A stretch of DNA of 64,000 nucleotides from Prorocentrum cordatum (GCA_963575745.1 CAUYUJ010011558.1:1-64000); one strand, 5' to 3'. Counted from the stretch's first letter, positions 48,913 through 60,050 are shown. Program-made: numbers and translations. The notes: generated by a model not told the origin, from the sequence alone.

Positions 48913-50297
48913 TGTTTTTTTGGATTGCGCGGCTGATGAAGCACAGTGCCTGTCAGCAATAAAGAGCAGCGCGACGCTGGCAGATTATTAGCAGGAGCTA
49001 AAAAGTTCTGCACGGGCGCTAAGTTAAACAGCCACCGCCAGTTCAGGGCAGTTAAAGCAATAGAGAGCAGCAGGGCCGTCCTGCTGGTGCTGGTTGCTGA
49101 CAACTCCCTGGGGACTGGTCAAGTAAGGGTGAGCAGTGACAGAAGGCGGCGAGCTCTCAACCCCATGGCATCGCCTAGCCTTCACAGTGCAAGAGAGGGG
49201 GGGGTACAAACTTCAAAGCAAGGAGACGAGGGTAGTCGTGCAAAGTATCTGCAAGCTCGCCCGTGGGATACCACGACAGGCACGAGTGTCGAAATCGTGT
49301 CGGAGTTTGCAGTAACCAGAGCACAACCAACTTACAGTATGAACTGCGAGTCAGAGCAACTAGTAACCAGGAACGCAGAGGGTGGGACCCACACCCGTGA
49401 GATAACTGGCTGGGGCATCTGACAACAATGATCATACACAGGAGTCTCATTCCTGGGCCAAGAGCTGAGCCGGCTGCACTCGAACTGGGACGCAGGGAGG
49501 ATGCCAAGCGGAGAGCTGGGATCCCCTCCGAGAGCGGCCCTTGCGATGGCATCTGCATGCGCGTGCGGCACAACAAGGGACTGGCCGACCGTATCCAAAG
49601 ACTGGCAAGTACTGCTCTGTTATCGGAGACTGATCGAGACCGAGAAAGAGAGAAGAGGACAGATCAGCAAGCCAGGGCAAGGCTAGCAGACGAAAGAGCT
49701 CCTGACATCTAACCCGCCTCCTCCCCTGTACTGCAACCCTGCAAATGGTGCATGCGGGCGGGCGGCGGCGACAATCAGGTGCATGAGCACCTGGCGAGGG
49801 GCGGCGCCCCCGGGAGAACACTCGGGGGTCCGGTGCCACACGCAACGGGTGTGTGGTTAGCGACGGACTACGCTCACCGGGCCCCCTGACCGCTGCCCCC
49901 CTCGGGCACAGGTGTGAAATATACAACAGTAGCTGCAAGCGGGGGCACCTCTGAAGAAGGCGACCGAGTCGAGAGAGAGAGGGCGGGCGGCGCATGCAGG
50001 CAGGCCGCGGGCGAGAGAGAGCAAGAGAGGCAGGCTGCCGCTCTCTCTGCATCCCCTACCCCTCCTCCTCCCCGTCTCTCGCTCGCACGCGCGGGCGGCG
50101 GGGCCGCGGGCGGCGGCGGCGGGCGGCAGGGAAGCAGAGGGGCGGCGGGGCAGCAGGGGCGGCCAGTGCCGCAGCGCGGGGCGGTACGTCTGTCCTCACC
50201 ACCTGAGTCCACCATACCCCCTCCAACCACCGCCTCATTCAAAGGGCCCGTGCAAGGCTTAAGAAGAAAGTGAAGCTGCACGGGGAAACAATCAAGC
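48913..50297. other. Unique sequence and probable 3' region of LINE copy A
   Basis: 48913-49700 has no recognised gene. 49700-50297 lies beyond the last family-like residues of the minus-strand LINE copy A and may include its 3' untranslated part. The region at 50060-50150 is GGCGGC-rich. No poly-A or tailing repeat could be assigned. Confidence 0.45.
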
Positions 50298-50790
50298 TCA
50301 TAGAGCATTCCAGAGATCCTGCGCCCAATCCTGGGCGGAAGCTGGGGCTCGAAAGACTGGTCGCTGCTCGGGGGCCGGGGGATCCAGTAGTCCAGCACCG
50401 AACCCAGCATCCTGATTCCAGGGCGCGACCTCGAACAGACGAGCTCTCTGGCGTGCAGCACGTCGCTCACGAGCGATGGCACGATTGCGCGCAATGCGCG
50501 CACGTAGTTCATCCGAGAGTGGCAGGGGAGCAGGTGGAGGAGACACGGGGGAACAGGAAGGTGGGGAAGCAGCAAAAGCTAGGGCATCGGCATACTCTTG
50601 CTCCTCGTCTGCCTCTGCAGGGCCCGCTGGACGTGGCTCGGCTGTAGGGTCGAGCACGCGCTCGGGGGTGGTAGGCGAAGGGGGAGTGGGAGGCAGGAAG
50701 CGCTCTCGCTCGGGATCTACCCGAGTGGCGCTCCTCCCATTGAGCGCGAAGTCGGGGGCCCAACCCTCCTCAAGTCCTAGATAGGGATCT
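50298..50790 (-). CDS. C-terminal tail of LINE copy A with RPA32-binding-like motif
   Basis: In frame with the preceding domain across a TGA (50790-50792). Reads GLEEGWAPDFALNG, a Pro-rich linker, then a basic helix at 50436-50519 containing RIARNRAIARERR, and FEVAPWNQDAGFGAG, to a stop at 50298. The helix follows the pattern RIxxNRxxAxxRR of the RPA32-binding motif of XPA, UNG2, TIPIN and SMARCAL1. The same motif and the following APW are present in copy B, so the part after the TGA was coding. Confidence 0.7.
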
Positions 50791-52862
50791 CACTCTACGT
50801 AAAACGTTGCCAAAGACCCCCGGAGCTCAGCCTCCCCTTCACACATGTCAAGGGGTAGCGTCCCGTCGTCACAGCTGTCGTGCATGTGAGTCACAGCGTC
50901 AACGATACTGTCTGCCAGTGCACGACACAGGTCGGGCGGATAAGTGTTCTTCTTAGCCGTCCTCCATTCGTCACGCTCACGGTCAAAGCCCATAAGAACA
51001 CTGTGTGCATTCCTGCCGTGCGAGCAGCGTCCACGTCCGGGGGTATCTATCAAGCGTCCATGCAGCGTGCTCATCCGCAGACTGAGTATACGCGTCGGCG
51101 CACGTGCCACCTGTCCATGCTCGCACTGGTCGAAATCCGTAACTGTGGCAGCTGGCGACGACATGACGGCTCGTAAAAGCGGGCACAAGAACGAATTGAC
51201 CGAGGCCTGCCGCCAACTGGCGGGCATCGGGTGCTCCATCCAGCAAGACGTGCCGACGAGCATGTGAGCCCCAAACAATTCGATCGTGGCCCCGAGCAGC
51301 TCATTGCCCACTCGGAGTTGCATCATCTGTCTAGGAGTGACAAGTAGTTTGCCCCAAAACTCGTCATGCGACCGAAGTGGTGGGGGTTCGCCATCATCAG
51401 CCCAACGTATAGCAGACCAGGTCTCACAGGGGGGGCCCCCGCCCGAGAGAACGACGCGTCCGGAGCGTATGTGCTCTTTCCATGTATCTAGGGTCTTCCT
51501 GCACATCATGTCGCCCATCACAGCATCAATCGCAATATCTATGGACAAGACAATGATGGCAAAGTTGGGGAGGTAGTGGGACCATTCGACACAAGACTGA
51601 ATGTCACCGGGACGGCGGCGGCCACAGTAAAGATTAAGCACAAAATACTCAGTTCGCCCTATGGCGGCGGGCATGGGGTCGGCGGCATAACCAGTGTAAT
51701 GTTCAGTAAGGAACATGCGCGTAGGGTATCTCTCGCTCTGGTGAGGTGGCCACTGAACATGTGCCACATTCTGTTCAGCTGGCTGCGGCGGTAGGGGCTG
51801 TAGCATCTGTGCGGCATCCGGTGTTAGGGCAGAGTCGGACTGCAACAGTAGGTATCTAGCATCATCCTGGGCCATGCGTGTCAGCATACTAGTGGCCAGC
51901 TCCGTAAGGGGGCCGGCCGCCTTCGTAGTAGGTACGACAACGTGACGACGAGGGATGGGGGCCTTGCCAGACGGGACTCGCCTGGCTGTGGTGTCCTGGG
52001 CAGTCCCGCTCAGGTGGTAGCTGGCCTCGTACGTGTCAGTGGGTACTAGCTGTAGTGTATCTGGGTCTAGCCGTCCTGAGACCGTAAGTATCGCAGCACA
52101 TAGACATCTAGGGGCGTCGAGAGCTAGGTGATCAATCAGGTGGCGTCGGTCGTAGAAAACAGATAAGCAGGTAACGCACTGCCCGTCCGTGCGTGCATAT
52201 CCCCTGTCAGTAGTGGTAAGCTGCCGGTGTAGTCGAGACACATGTGTACCTAAACTACTGTGCCGTGGGAAGGACTGGGCACACCATGGGCATACGTACC
52301 GTTGCACCGCTGCGGGGACAGGGGGGTCAATCAGAAGGCCCCGCTCGTCTGTGTAGACCCGTGGGGGCACGCCTGCTGGTGTGGCATCCGCGAAAAACGT
52401 CTTTTCAACTTGCTCGGCAAGGACATTGCGCGAGTGCTGTTGGGCAGACGCATAGGCGGCAGCACGGGCGAGGTGCTTCCACCCAGGCCGGCTCTTGCGC
52501 ACGAGGGTCTCCCAGGGCCCCAAGTCGTCAGCGGGGGGGGGCAGCTCGGCACGCACTTTCACCGTGATACGTAGCCACTCCATGTCAGCAAACAAAAGTC
52601 CGAGCCCCGATCGTGCACGCTGGTCGGGGTGCGTGGCGTCCCATTCTGCTGCAAGTAGGGCAAAGGCAAGCTGAGGACCACTGTGGTACAGCGAGCCAAT
52701 CAACCGAAGACGTGCGCACCGCGACGAAATCTCTGGTGTGGGTCGATGCAACCTGGCCAGAACGAGGGCATCCGAGACCCGGGACCCAGATTCCTGAAAG
52801 CGCACTCGAGCTGCAGCTCTGTAAACCTGCAGTACGGAGCTGTGGAGTAGTCGTGATTCCCC
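50791..52862 (-). CDS. C2H2 fingers plus methyltransferase-like domain (LINE copy A)
   Basis: One open frame of about 690 codons after TAA 52863. The first approximately 230 residues are an RT-connection-like helical region (LRLIGSLYHSGPQLAFALLA). A C2H2 finger CPWCAQSFPRHSSLGTHVSR..H is followed by a second, CVTCLSVFYDRRHLIDHLAL. The methyltransferase-like domain (about 51650-50930) has VLNLYCGRRRPGDIQSC (like motif I), IIVLSIDIAID, GGPPCETWSAIRW with the Cys at 51426-51428 (like catalytic motif IV), EPPPLRS, and CWMEHPMP (like motif VI). It may methylate or bind DNA at target sites; activity is not known. It ends at TGA 50790, after which the same frame continues. Confidence 0.8.
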
Positions 52863-52865
52863 TTA

Positions 52866-53925
52866 CGTAAGAGCGTGCCATGCACCCGCGTTGTAAAGCC
52901 GTCCCGAGAGCACTAGGCTGTCGGCCAGCGTTAGCCGTGAGTCCTCGTCCAGGTTGTCCGTGGCGAATACTCGCCTGCGGAGGACCTGGAGGGACGAGGC
53001 CGTGGTCGAAGTCCGATATTGGAACTCCGGTGTCAGGGAAACACACGACACAAAAACAGACTAAAGATGCACGTAGTTGGGTACCACAGGGGCCCGAAGG
53101 GTGCCTGACAGCTCGGAGGTTCCACGAACATGCCCGCCCTGTTGGTGCCAAACCTCATGTCGCGCTGCTTTGGCCCCAGGTCCCCGTACATTGAGGAGAG
53201 CAACAGTTTTGGTGGCACCGATATTAAGCAGATGCCCCCTCCTGGCAAAGGTGTCGGAAACTATGACTAGTATTTTTGCATAGAGCAGGGTACACATCGC
53301 ATGCTGGCCTCATCACAACCACTGTACCGTCGTCGGCGTATGCTATATCCGCCAGTGAGGTGACATGTACGGCTGTGCCTGCCAACAGTGCTGTGAGGCT
53401 TCTGCCGTCGTGTGCGACCAGTGTGGTGGTAAGACCTTCAGCTTCTAGTGCCGTCCGTACATCACGCATGCAGTCAGTCATTTGCAGCTCGTAGAGGACA
53501 TCTGCGAGCGGCTGTCCCGGGAACACCGAGCGTTGGGGAAGTGAAACCTGCCGAGACCCCTCACAAACAAACCAGGGGGCCTGGTGACACTGTGTAACCT
53601 GTGCGACGACGTGCGGGTCCACTGTAGAGCGTTCCAAGGAGACCCCATGTTCGCGTAACCGTGCGGCCAACTCGTGCATGGCCGCGGGGGGCAGGCCAGC
53701 TGCTTTCACGATATGTGCGAACGAGTCGTCGTCGAGGGTAGAGCGAATGAGGAACTCACGAATGGCTCGATAAAAGGCCTGTGTCACGTCCAGGAACAAA
53801 CTACCAAGAGCCAGATTGCGAGCCCGAGCCAGTGCCTGTGCCAGTCGCAAACAGTACGACGCATGCGTCGTGCCGCGTCCTGGCAATCCTCCAAACTGGG
53901 TTTCGCCAGCCTCCTGGGTAAGCCA
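52866..53925 (-). pseudogene. LINE reverse transcriptase, frameshifted (copy A)
   Basis: Begins TQFGGLPGRGTTHASYCLRL, then GSLFLDVTQAFYRAIREFL with the first catalytic Asp, SVFPGQPLADVLYELQM, and YADD at 53329-53340. A frame change near 53270 leads to VIVSDTFARRGHLLNIGATK and LLNVRGPGAKAARHEV, the region after the palm in LINE enzymes. A second change near 53050 leads to RRRVFATDNLDEDSRLTLAD and GRLYNAGAWHALT. RT would prime on nicked DNA and copy its own RNA. Catalytic residues survive but the frame does not. The N-terminal endonuclease and RT fingers are absent. Confidence 0.8.
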
Positions 53926-54152
53926 GGGAGGAGGGAGGGAGGGAGGGAGGGAGGGAGGGAGGGGGAGGGAGGGAGGGGGAGGGAGGGAGGAGGAGGAGGA
54001 GGAGCAGGAGGAGGAGGAGGAGGAGGAGGTGGAGGAGGAGGAGGGGAGGAGGAGGAGGAGGAGGAGGAGGAGGAGAGGGAGGGAGGGAGGGAGGGAGGGA
54101 GGGAGGGAGGAGGGAGGGAGGGAGGGAGGAGGAGGAGGAGGGTGGTGGTGGT
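53926..54152. repeat. (GGA/GGGA)n tract between the two LINE copies
   Basis: Polypurine tract of GGGAGGGAGG and GGAGGAGG words. It lies exactly between the 3' part of copy B and the truncated 5' edge of copy A. Confidence 0.95.
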
Positions 54153-54239
54153 GAACGGTGGCGTGACGGTCCACGTGTGCTCACCTGGAAACCAAAGACA
54201 GAACAAACTCAAGAACGAAATCCGAATTCGCTGTGAGCA

Positions 54240-54905
54240 CTCCAAGGAGCGATGCGCAACCGCCGCCTTCTGCTCGCTTCGGCGCGGTTGGCGCGGATGC
54301 GCTCGAGCTGCGCCTCTGACAGCTCCGGAGGCGGGGGAGGAGGCGGCGCGCTGGGGGTCCGCATCCGCCTCGAAGAGGGCGGCGGCGGCCTCTGCGTTCG
54401 CCTCGTGGGGGTCCTCGGGACCTCCCACCTCCGCGGCGTCCTCCCTTAGGTGCAGGGCAGAAGGAGAAAAGGGAGGAAGCGGCGGCGGCGACGGCGGTTC
54501 GGAGGGTGGAGGAGGAGGGAAGGTACTGGTCCTAAAAGCCTCCCACCTACTCACTTCAGGGTCCCCTCTTTCACGCCGATTCTTCCCTTTCGCATAATCA
54601 GGTGCTGGCTCAAATTCCTTGTCCAGATCAAGTTTGGCATAAATATCATGCAATCCACGCGTTATTTCCTCCAGGTCGCACTGCACAGGGATTGTACCAT
54701 TCGTTATGGTAGCAATATGTTCCCGAATCGCAGAGGCAATGGCGGCACACATACGTGGAGGATGCGTCTTCTTGCGGGCGGTCTTAAACTCATTGTCCCC
54801 AGACTTCCCCAAGATTATGAGGTGTGAACCCTTACCATGTGAACATTTATTTCTATTGCCCTCGTTACATATTGTATTATGCAGTGTAGGCATGCGCATG
54901 GGCAT
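54240..54905 (-). pseudogene. C-terminal part of LINE copy B with basic motif
   Basis: Reads NKCSHGKGSHLIILGKSGDN and ARKKTHPPRMCAAIASAIRE, matching CSHGRNAHSVLMGFDRERDE and KKNTYPPDLCRALADSI of copy A. A Pro/Ser linker follows without the stop that copy A has. After a one-base frame change, PPPPPPELSEAQLERIRANRAEA and RRRRLRIAPW appear at 54244-54322. The basic helix RIRANRAEASRRR matches the motif of copy A. Confidence 0.7.
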
Positions 54906-55094
54906 AAATCTTGTGGGCGCTCTGCCTGCTTCACCGGGCTCCTTGTCTTGAAAGATACACTGATCAAAATCGGTAGTCGCCGAACTTGGTTAGGAAGCGC
55001 GTGCACGCAACGGGCCCCACATCCAGGACTTGTGAGCCTTCTGACGCCAGATTGCAGGCTGCGGGTGCTCCATCCACCCGCTGGTGCCTGCCTG

Positions 55095-56594
55095 CTACCA
55101 TGTGCTCTCCAAGGAGCTGAGCGAGGGCAGCAAGCAAGATGTTGCCAGTCTCCGATTGTTGCTGCTGCGATTCTGAGGCCCATGGGACCCCCCACATGTA
55201 GTCAACGGAATCTCAAGGGGGGGGGGCTCTTCCAGCCGGCGCGCTGCGCACCATGTTTCACAGGGCCCCCTTGTGTCCCACACTCTGTGTACACTGATGT
55301 GATCACGCCGCTCAACTATGGTCTGGCGCCGTGTGAGATCACCGCGCAGATGGTGGATCGCGATATCCACGGACAGCATGGTAATATGGCAACCGGGCAA
55401 GATGACATCCGACTCAATGTGGGACTGTATATTTTCATGACGGCGCATTCCCGAAAACAGGTCAAGGAGGAATACTTAAGCACGGTGTATTCTAACAGGA
55501 ACTTGCATTTGGGCAACTCCCGTGAAGTCCTGAGGGCGATAGATGTAGTACCTATCATCATGTACGGCATCTTGTGCATGGGCATCATGTGGGGCACCTT
55601 GAGCGCCAGGAAGAGCCTGCGGAGCCTGTTGGTAAAGAACTTGGCAGGCCTCATCTGTGAGCTCGTAGAGGGATCCTTGGAGGTTGGAGCTGACCTCCTC
55701 AGACCGGGAACGTTGCATAGACCCAAGTAGAGTCCCACAAGAGCCCTCCAGGTGGTACCATAGTGTAGTGGAGGCAGGGAACGCAGACCGCCATCTCCCG
55801 AGACCAGCCCTGCGCTGCACCAATTTTTCAGCTGCGTCCTCTTGGGCCCAACAACGGGCCAACTCTGGCGTGAATTCCGCTCCGTGCAGGAAGTATGACA
55901 AGCAGCACCGCACAGAGTCAACTGCCAGATAGTCTCTGACTTGCCAGCGTTGTGAGAAGGTCGTTGCACACGCTCTGCAATGTGTGGCAGGGCCCATGAC
56001 GAGCTCAACATGCTTGACACAAGGCATGATGCTGTCTCACGATGTGCTGCTGCAAGGCGGACCTCTTGAGGAACTCGGAGTGGCACCATGGGCACTCGAG
56101 AACATTCAAGCTTTGGAGCTCGTCACGACGGAGAGGGTGATCACGATGATGGATGGGCAATGATGGATGGATCACAGCAATGAGCTTCACGTGCCGCTGC
56201 CATAGCTAGCGTGGTTCGTCTGCGCGCGCCGCAGTAGTTGCCTCCATGACTGCAATGGCTTGTGTACGAGTGCCTCCCAAGGACGAGCGTCTGAAGAGGG
56301 GCCGGGAAAGTCTTTGAGGTCCTGGACGACATGCTGAAGTCACATCACGTTGTTCAAGACTTCCTGGAGCAAGGACGATGGGGAAGTGTGGTAGGTCAAC
56401 GCAACGAGACCTTTGGGAACCTCCGAACCGAAGTGGATAAGCCTGCGGAAAATACGAAGACGTCGGACACGAAGATGAGTCTTCACACCTGCTCGACGAA
56501 CAGCGGCGAGAACGAGTGAGCCACTTACCGCATTGCAGTCATACTTGGGCATGTGGGCTGCAGCACGAGACTTGCCGAGTAAATTGCCGCTCAA
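55095..56594 (-). pseudogene. C2H2 and methyltransferase-like region, LINE copy B, broken
   Basis: 56005-56190 reads LECPWCHSEFLKRSALQQHI..RQH, a C2H2 finger aligned with that of copy A. 55476-56027 continues CRACATTFSQRWQVRDYLAV. 55316-55448 gives HITMLSVDIAIHHLRGDL and GPCETWCAARR, the motif-IV-like segment with its Cys, in the frame spanning 55095-55448. Frames differ between pieces, so at least three breaks exist. Identity with copy A is moderate, meaning that the two copies diverged well before now or come from different subfamilies. Confidence 0.75.
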
Positions 56595-56621
56595 GGTTCT
56601 CTCCTGGCCCTAGGTCATTCC

Positions 56622-56820
56622 ATGCGAGGAGGAGGAAGAGGAGGAGGATACACAATCATTCTACTAACAACAAATCGGAACCAACACAATACTAAACACA
56701 ATCATACACATGTCAATAACACCGGAGCCACGTACCAATACTAAGACTACGAAGAACATATAATTATTTGTGCTATGAAATCGGATACTGTTAGTAATCG
56801 TACTAATACTAAAGAAAAGA
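56622..56820. other. AT-richer spacer
   Basis: ATACTAAACAC and ACTAATACTAA-type words, clearly richer in A+T than its surroundings. No gene recognised. Confidence 0.5.
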
Positions 56821-56827
56821 GGCAACA

Positions 56828-57182
56828 GAGGAGGAGGATGAGGAGACCAGCAGGAGGAGGAGGAGGAGGAGGAGGAGGGGGAGGTGGAGGCAGAGGAAGA
56901 GGAGGAAGAGGCGGAGGAACAGGAGGAGGAAGAGGATGAGGACGAGGAAGAGGAAGACGAGGCGGAGGAGCAGGAGGAGGATGAGGTGGAGGAGAAGGAG
57001 GAGATGGAGGAGGTGGAGGAAGAGAGGGAGGAGGAGGAGGAGGAAGAGGAGGAGGAGGAGGAGGAGGAGGAGGAGGAAAACGGCACGAGGAAGACCAGGA
57101 GGAGTTGAAGGAGGAGGAGGAGGAGGAGGGGCAGGAGAAGGTGGAGGAGTAGGAGGAGGAGGAGGAGGAGGAGGAGGAGGGA
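56828..57182. repeat. (GGA)n tract
   Basis: GGA/GAA polypurine array, open as Glu-rich on the plus strand and Ser/Leu/Pro-rich on the minus strand. Confidence 0.95.
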
Positions 57183-57264
57183 AGGAACGGACGATGACAT
57201 GGAGGACGAGACGTCGGGCTTTGGAGATTTTCACTTCTTGTGAGAGGTTCTGCAAGGACGACTA

Positions 57265-57800
57265 GGCCATCTTAGGGGCTCTCGCGGGGTCTTCGTGGGG
57301 CCCCTTGCGGCACTCTTTGGGCCCTCTTGGGGCTCATTTTAAGGGTCTTGGGGCCTTCTTGGGGCTTCTTGGAGGGGTCTGGGAGGCCTCTTGGGCCCCA
57401 TGGCTCAAAAAGAAAGGGGGTCCTCAATTCAGGCTCCCCCCTCGAAGAATCACAAATGGCGTCTTGGGGCCCTCTTGGGCCGCTCTGGGAGCGCTCTTGG
57501 GCGCTTTTGGGGCCTTCTTGGGGCCTTCTTGGGCCCCTCTTGTGGCTCTCTTGGGCCGTCTCGGGGCCATCTTGAGGTCTCCAAAGCCCATCGGAAACGA
57601 AAAGGCGAGAAGGCCAAACACATTGGTTTCCCTTGGTTTCTGGATGATTCTGGCCTCTTGGAGGATGTCTAAGAAGGCTCGAAGGGCACTTTGAACTGTC
57701 TTCGGGCTGTATTGGGGCCCCTTCGGGATATGTCGGAGGCTATCTTGCATTATGTCCGGCTATCTTGGGCCATCTTGGAGGCCATCTTGGGCTCTCTAGG
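57265..57800. repeat. CTTGGGG-rich repeat family, locus 3, with linked block
   Basis: Same GGGGCCCTCTTGGGGC words as locus 1. 57585-57680 repeats the linked CATCGGAAACGAAAAGGCGA block seen at 11758. 57720-57800 has CTATCTTGGGCCATCTTGG words. Confidence 0.85.
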
Positions 57801-58370
57801 CCCTTTTGGAGCCATCTTCGGCCAACAAACCAGTCCCGGGGAAGGCTCGACAGTTACCTTGAACGGCACCACCTGCAAATCGTGGCGTCGGGTGTCGTGG
57901 TAAGGGGGGGGGGGTAGCAAGGCGGGACGGGTGAGGACACCCCCCGTATGCGATCCTCCCTCCTTGTCCTTTTCTCCCCCCCCCTACCCTTTCCTCTCCG
58001 AGTTTCTGCCGCCCGTCCGGCGAGGCGATGCCGCCCGAAAGCGGCATGGAGGACTTGAGCAAGAAGCCGAAGGCCTTGGAGACCCCTTTGTTCACGCTCT
58101 ATCAGGCGACCAGTGGATTCGTTGCCTCGATACGCCCGTTTTGAAACGCAAGACGTATCGTGTTCACACCGTTCGTGCCAGTACGTTGCGTGTTGGCTCA
58201 GCGTATTGGCCTACGTTCTGGCGAATGTATCACACCAGATCTACGTTTCCAGTCTGTGTCTTGAGCTCCGTGTCAACACGCTGCGGGTTACGTGTTGCGT
58301 ATCCGAGCAACTACGATCAGGGGGCCTCCTGCTCGTCGCCGTCCACCTCCTGTGGTCGTCGACGTCCTCG
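57801..58370. other. Unique sequence, no recognised gene
   Basis: The stretch 58120-58320 has TACGTTGCGTGTTGGC and CACGCTGCGGGTTACGTG-type words but no family match on either strand. Confidence 0.45.
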
Positions 58371-58371
58371 T

Positions 58372-58453
58372 CCTCATCCTCCTCCTTCTCCTCTTTCCTC
58401 GTCGTCGTCGTCGTGGTCTTGGTCTTGGTCGCGCGGTCGTGGTCGTTGTCGTG

Positions 58454-58495
<42 letters not shown>

Positions 58496-58660
58496 TTCTT
58501 AGTCGTCGTGGTCGTCGTGATCGTCGTGGTTCAGGTCGTCGTCTTTGTCGTCGTCGTCGTTGTCGCCTTCCGTTCCCTCTTCTCCTCCTCCGACGACGAA
58601 GGAGTCAGGAGGAGGAGGAGGAGGAGGATCAGAAGAAGAGGACGGATGCGCCCGCGGCAT
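58372..58660. repeat. (TCG)n and (GGA) tracts
   Basis: CGTCGTCGT runs at 58399-58496 and 58540-58560, then GGAGGAGGAG at 58608-58630. Confidence 0.9.
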
Positions 58661-59185
58661 GAGTTCTGCGCGAAGGGGGGATCGAGAGGAGGAAGGGGCG
58701 CAGAGGGAAGGGAGGCGGGCGCCTACTGGACCGTCTCAGGGTAGTATTTGAGGATCGAGGTTCGATGATCGAGGTTTTCATTCGGTTCTTTGACGGGCTT
58801 AGTCCTTTTCGGGCCTCTGGAGTCCCTCTTGGGGGGTGGCCGTCATGGGGGCGTCTTGGGCCCTAGTGGCCTTTTCGGCAATGCTGGTTGCATATTGGGC
58901 CTTCATGGGGCCGTCTGGCCCTCTCTTGCACCTGCGCGCTGCCCCATTTCTCCCTCCTCCCGCCATCCCTCCCCTCCTCCCCTCCTACCCTCCTTCCCTA
59001 GTCTCCTCCTCCCCTCGTCCCCTCCCCTTCTCCCTCTTCTTTCTTGTCTCCTCCTTCCCTCCTCCTCCTCCCTTCGGCCTCCTCCCTCCATGTTTCTGAC
59101 AGGTAATCCCTCCTCGTCTGGCCACCAGGTGTATCGTTAGGGCGGGCCTGGCGTTTCGCCTGAGAATTCCGGGCACTTGCGGTCC
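58661..59185. other. Low-complexity sequence with TCC-rich patch
   Basis: 58790-58910 has GGGGGCGTCTTGGG words related to the CTTGGGG family. 58940-59090 is TCC/CCT-rich. No gene recognised. Confidence 0.6.
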
Positions 59186-59189
59186 TGAA

Positions 59190-59790
59190 GCTGGATTTTC
59201 CAATAGTTGCAGAAGGAAGGATAGCGGGTGGTTTTCAAAGCGTGGCTTCGCCGTAGCGCCGCGCTCATCATTCGCTTGAAACGCTTGAAACAGCTGCACG
59301 GGTGGAGGGCCTTTTTTTCAAATAGAGCTTTCGCCTTAGCGCCCAATGTGTTCGTCGCATAGTTTATTCACAGCTTCGAGGATGGAGTGCGTTTCCTTCT
59401 TCATCATTGGGCTCGCGCTTTAGCGCAGCGTACGTTCGTCTTATCAGTTTGCAACAGCTGCAGGGTTGGAGGACGCTTGTCTCTCACAATCGGGCTATCC
59501 TGAGACTTCCTCGATTATTCAGATGATGTAGCAGATGTGCGGATGGAAGGCGGTTCCTTGTCAGGCTGGGGCTCTCGCTTGAGACTTCTTTCGAAGTGCA
59601 TGAGACCAGAGTTGTAACTTGTGTATGCAGCAGTTTCACACAGGGGCCCATGTCTTATTCGAAATGGAGGTCTCGCTGGAAACCTGGTTTAACGGTCTGC
59701 CTATACCTTCTCGCATTCTTGATGGTTCGCATGTTGAAGGATGCAAGGCAGCTCCTTTTCAGAATGGGCCTCTCGCCTCAGTGGCAGGCT
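59190..59790. repeat. Degenerate tandem repeat of about 80 bp
   Basis: Units begin AGCTGCACGGGTGGAGG, AGCTTCGAGGATGGAG, AGCTGCAGGGTTGGAGG or AGCAGATGTGCGGATGG. Each is followed by TTC..CAnnnnGGGCTnTCGC near position 40 (starts at about 59290, 59371, 59455, 59529, 59626). Similarity is modest, so this is an old array. Confidence 0.65.
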
Positions 59791-59939
59791 TCTAGGGCGC
59801 TGGTCTCTCAATGGGGGTGCTTCTTGGAGAAAGGGAAGGGTCTGGAGGGGCCTTGGGACGGGAGGGTGTATTGCAGCATCGTTGACACATCTTGGGCTTA
59901 CTCTGGTCCCTTTCCTCGCCCTCGACCTCCACTCCCCCC

Positions 59940-60013
59940 CCTCGCCCTCGTCGTGGTCGCCGTCGCCGTCGCAGTCGCCGTCGTCGCCGCTGTCGTCGCC
60001 GCTGCCGCCGTCG

Positions 60014-60047
<34 letters not shown>

Positions 60048-60050
60048 GGT
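59940..60050. repeat. (CGT)n tract
   Basis: Imperfect CGTCGC/CGTCGT array, open as Val/Ala on the plus strand and Asp on the minus strand. Confidence 0.9.

Larger units (their letters stand above)
50298..53925 (-). mobile_element. LINE-like retrotransposon copy A, 5'-truncated
   Basis: Minus-strand element with an RT domain of non-LTR type (53925 to about 52870), a linker, two C2H2-type fingers, a methyltransferase-like domain and a basic C-terminal motif. It starts abruptly inside the RT finger region at the edge of a GGA tract, the usual 5' truncation. The frame breaks twice in RT and has in-frame stops at 52863 and 50790. It belongs to the same family as copy B next to it. Confidence 0.85.
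54240..56600 (-). mobile_element. LINE-like retrotransposon copy B, 5'-truncated
   Basis: Second copy of the same family, upstream of copy A on the minus strand. Recognisable parts: an RT-connection-like segment (SGSLVLAAVRRAGVKTHLRV, 56340-56594), a C2H2 finger, a CRACATTFSQRWQ segment, methyltransferase-like pieces, and the C-terminal motif (54244-54322). Frames change several times, so it is inactive. It stops at a GGA tract on the left and begins next to another on the right. Confidence 0.8.

Noticed and set aside
47430-49103. Long frames of Asp/Ala, Met/Leu and Ile/Ser on both strands
   Set aside because: All are readings of the GAT/GCT and GGA microsatellites, with no unique domain.
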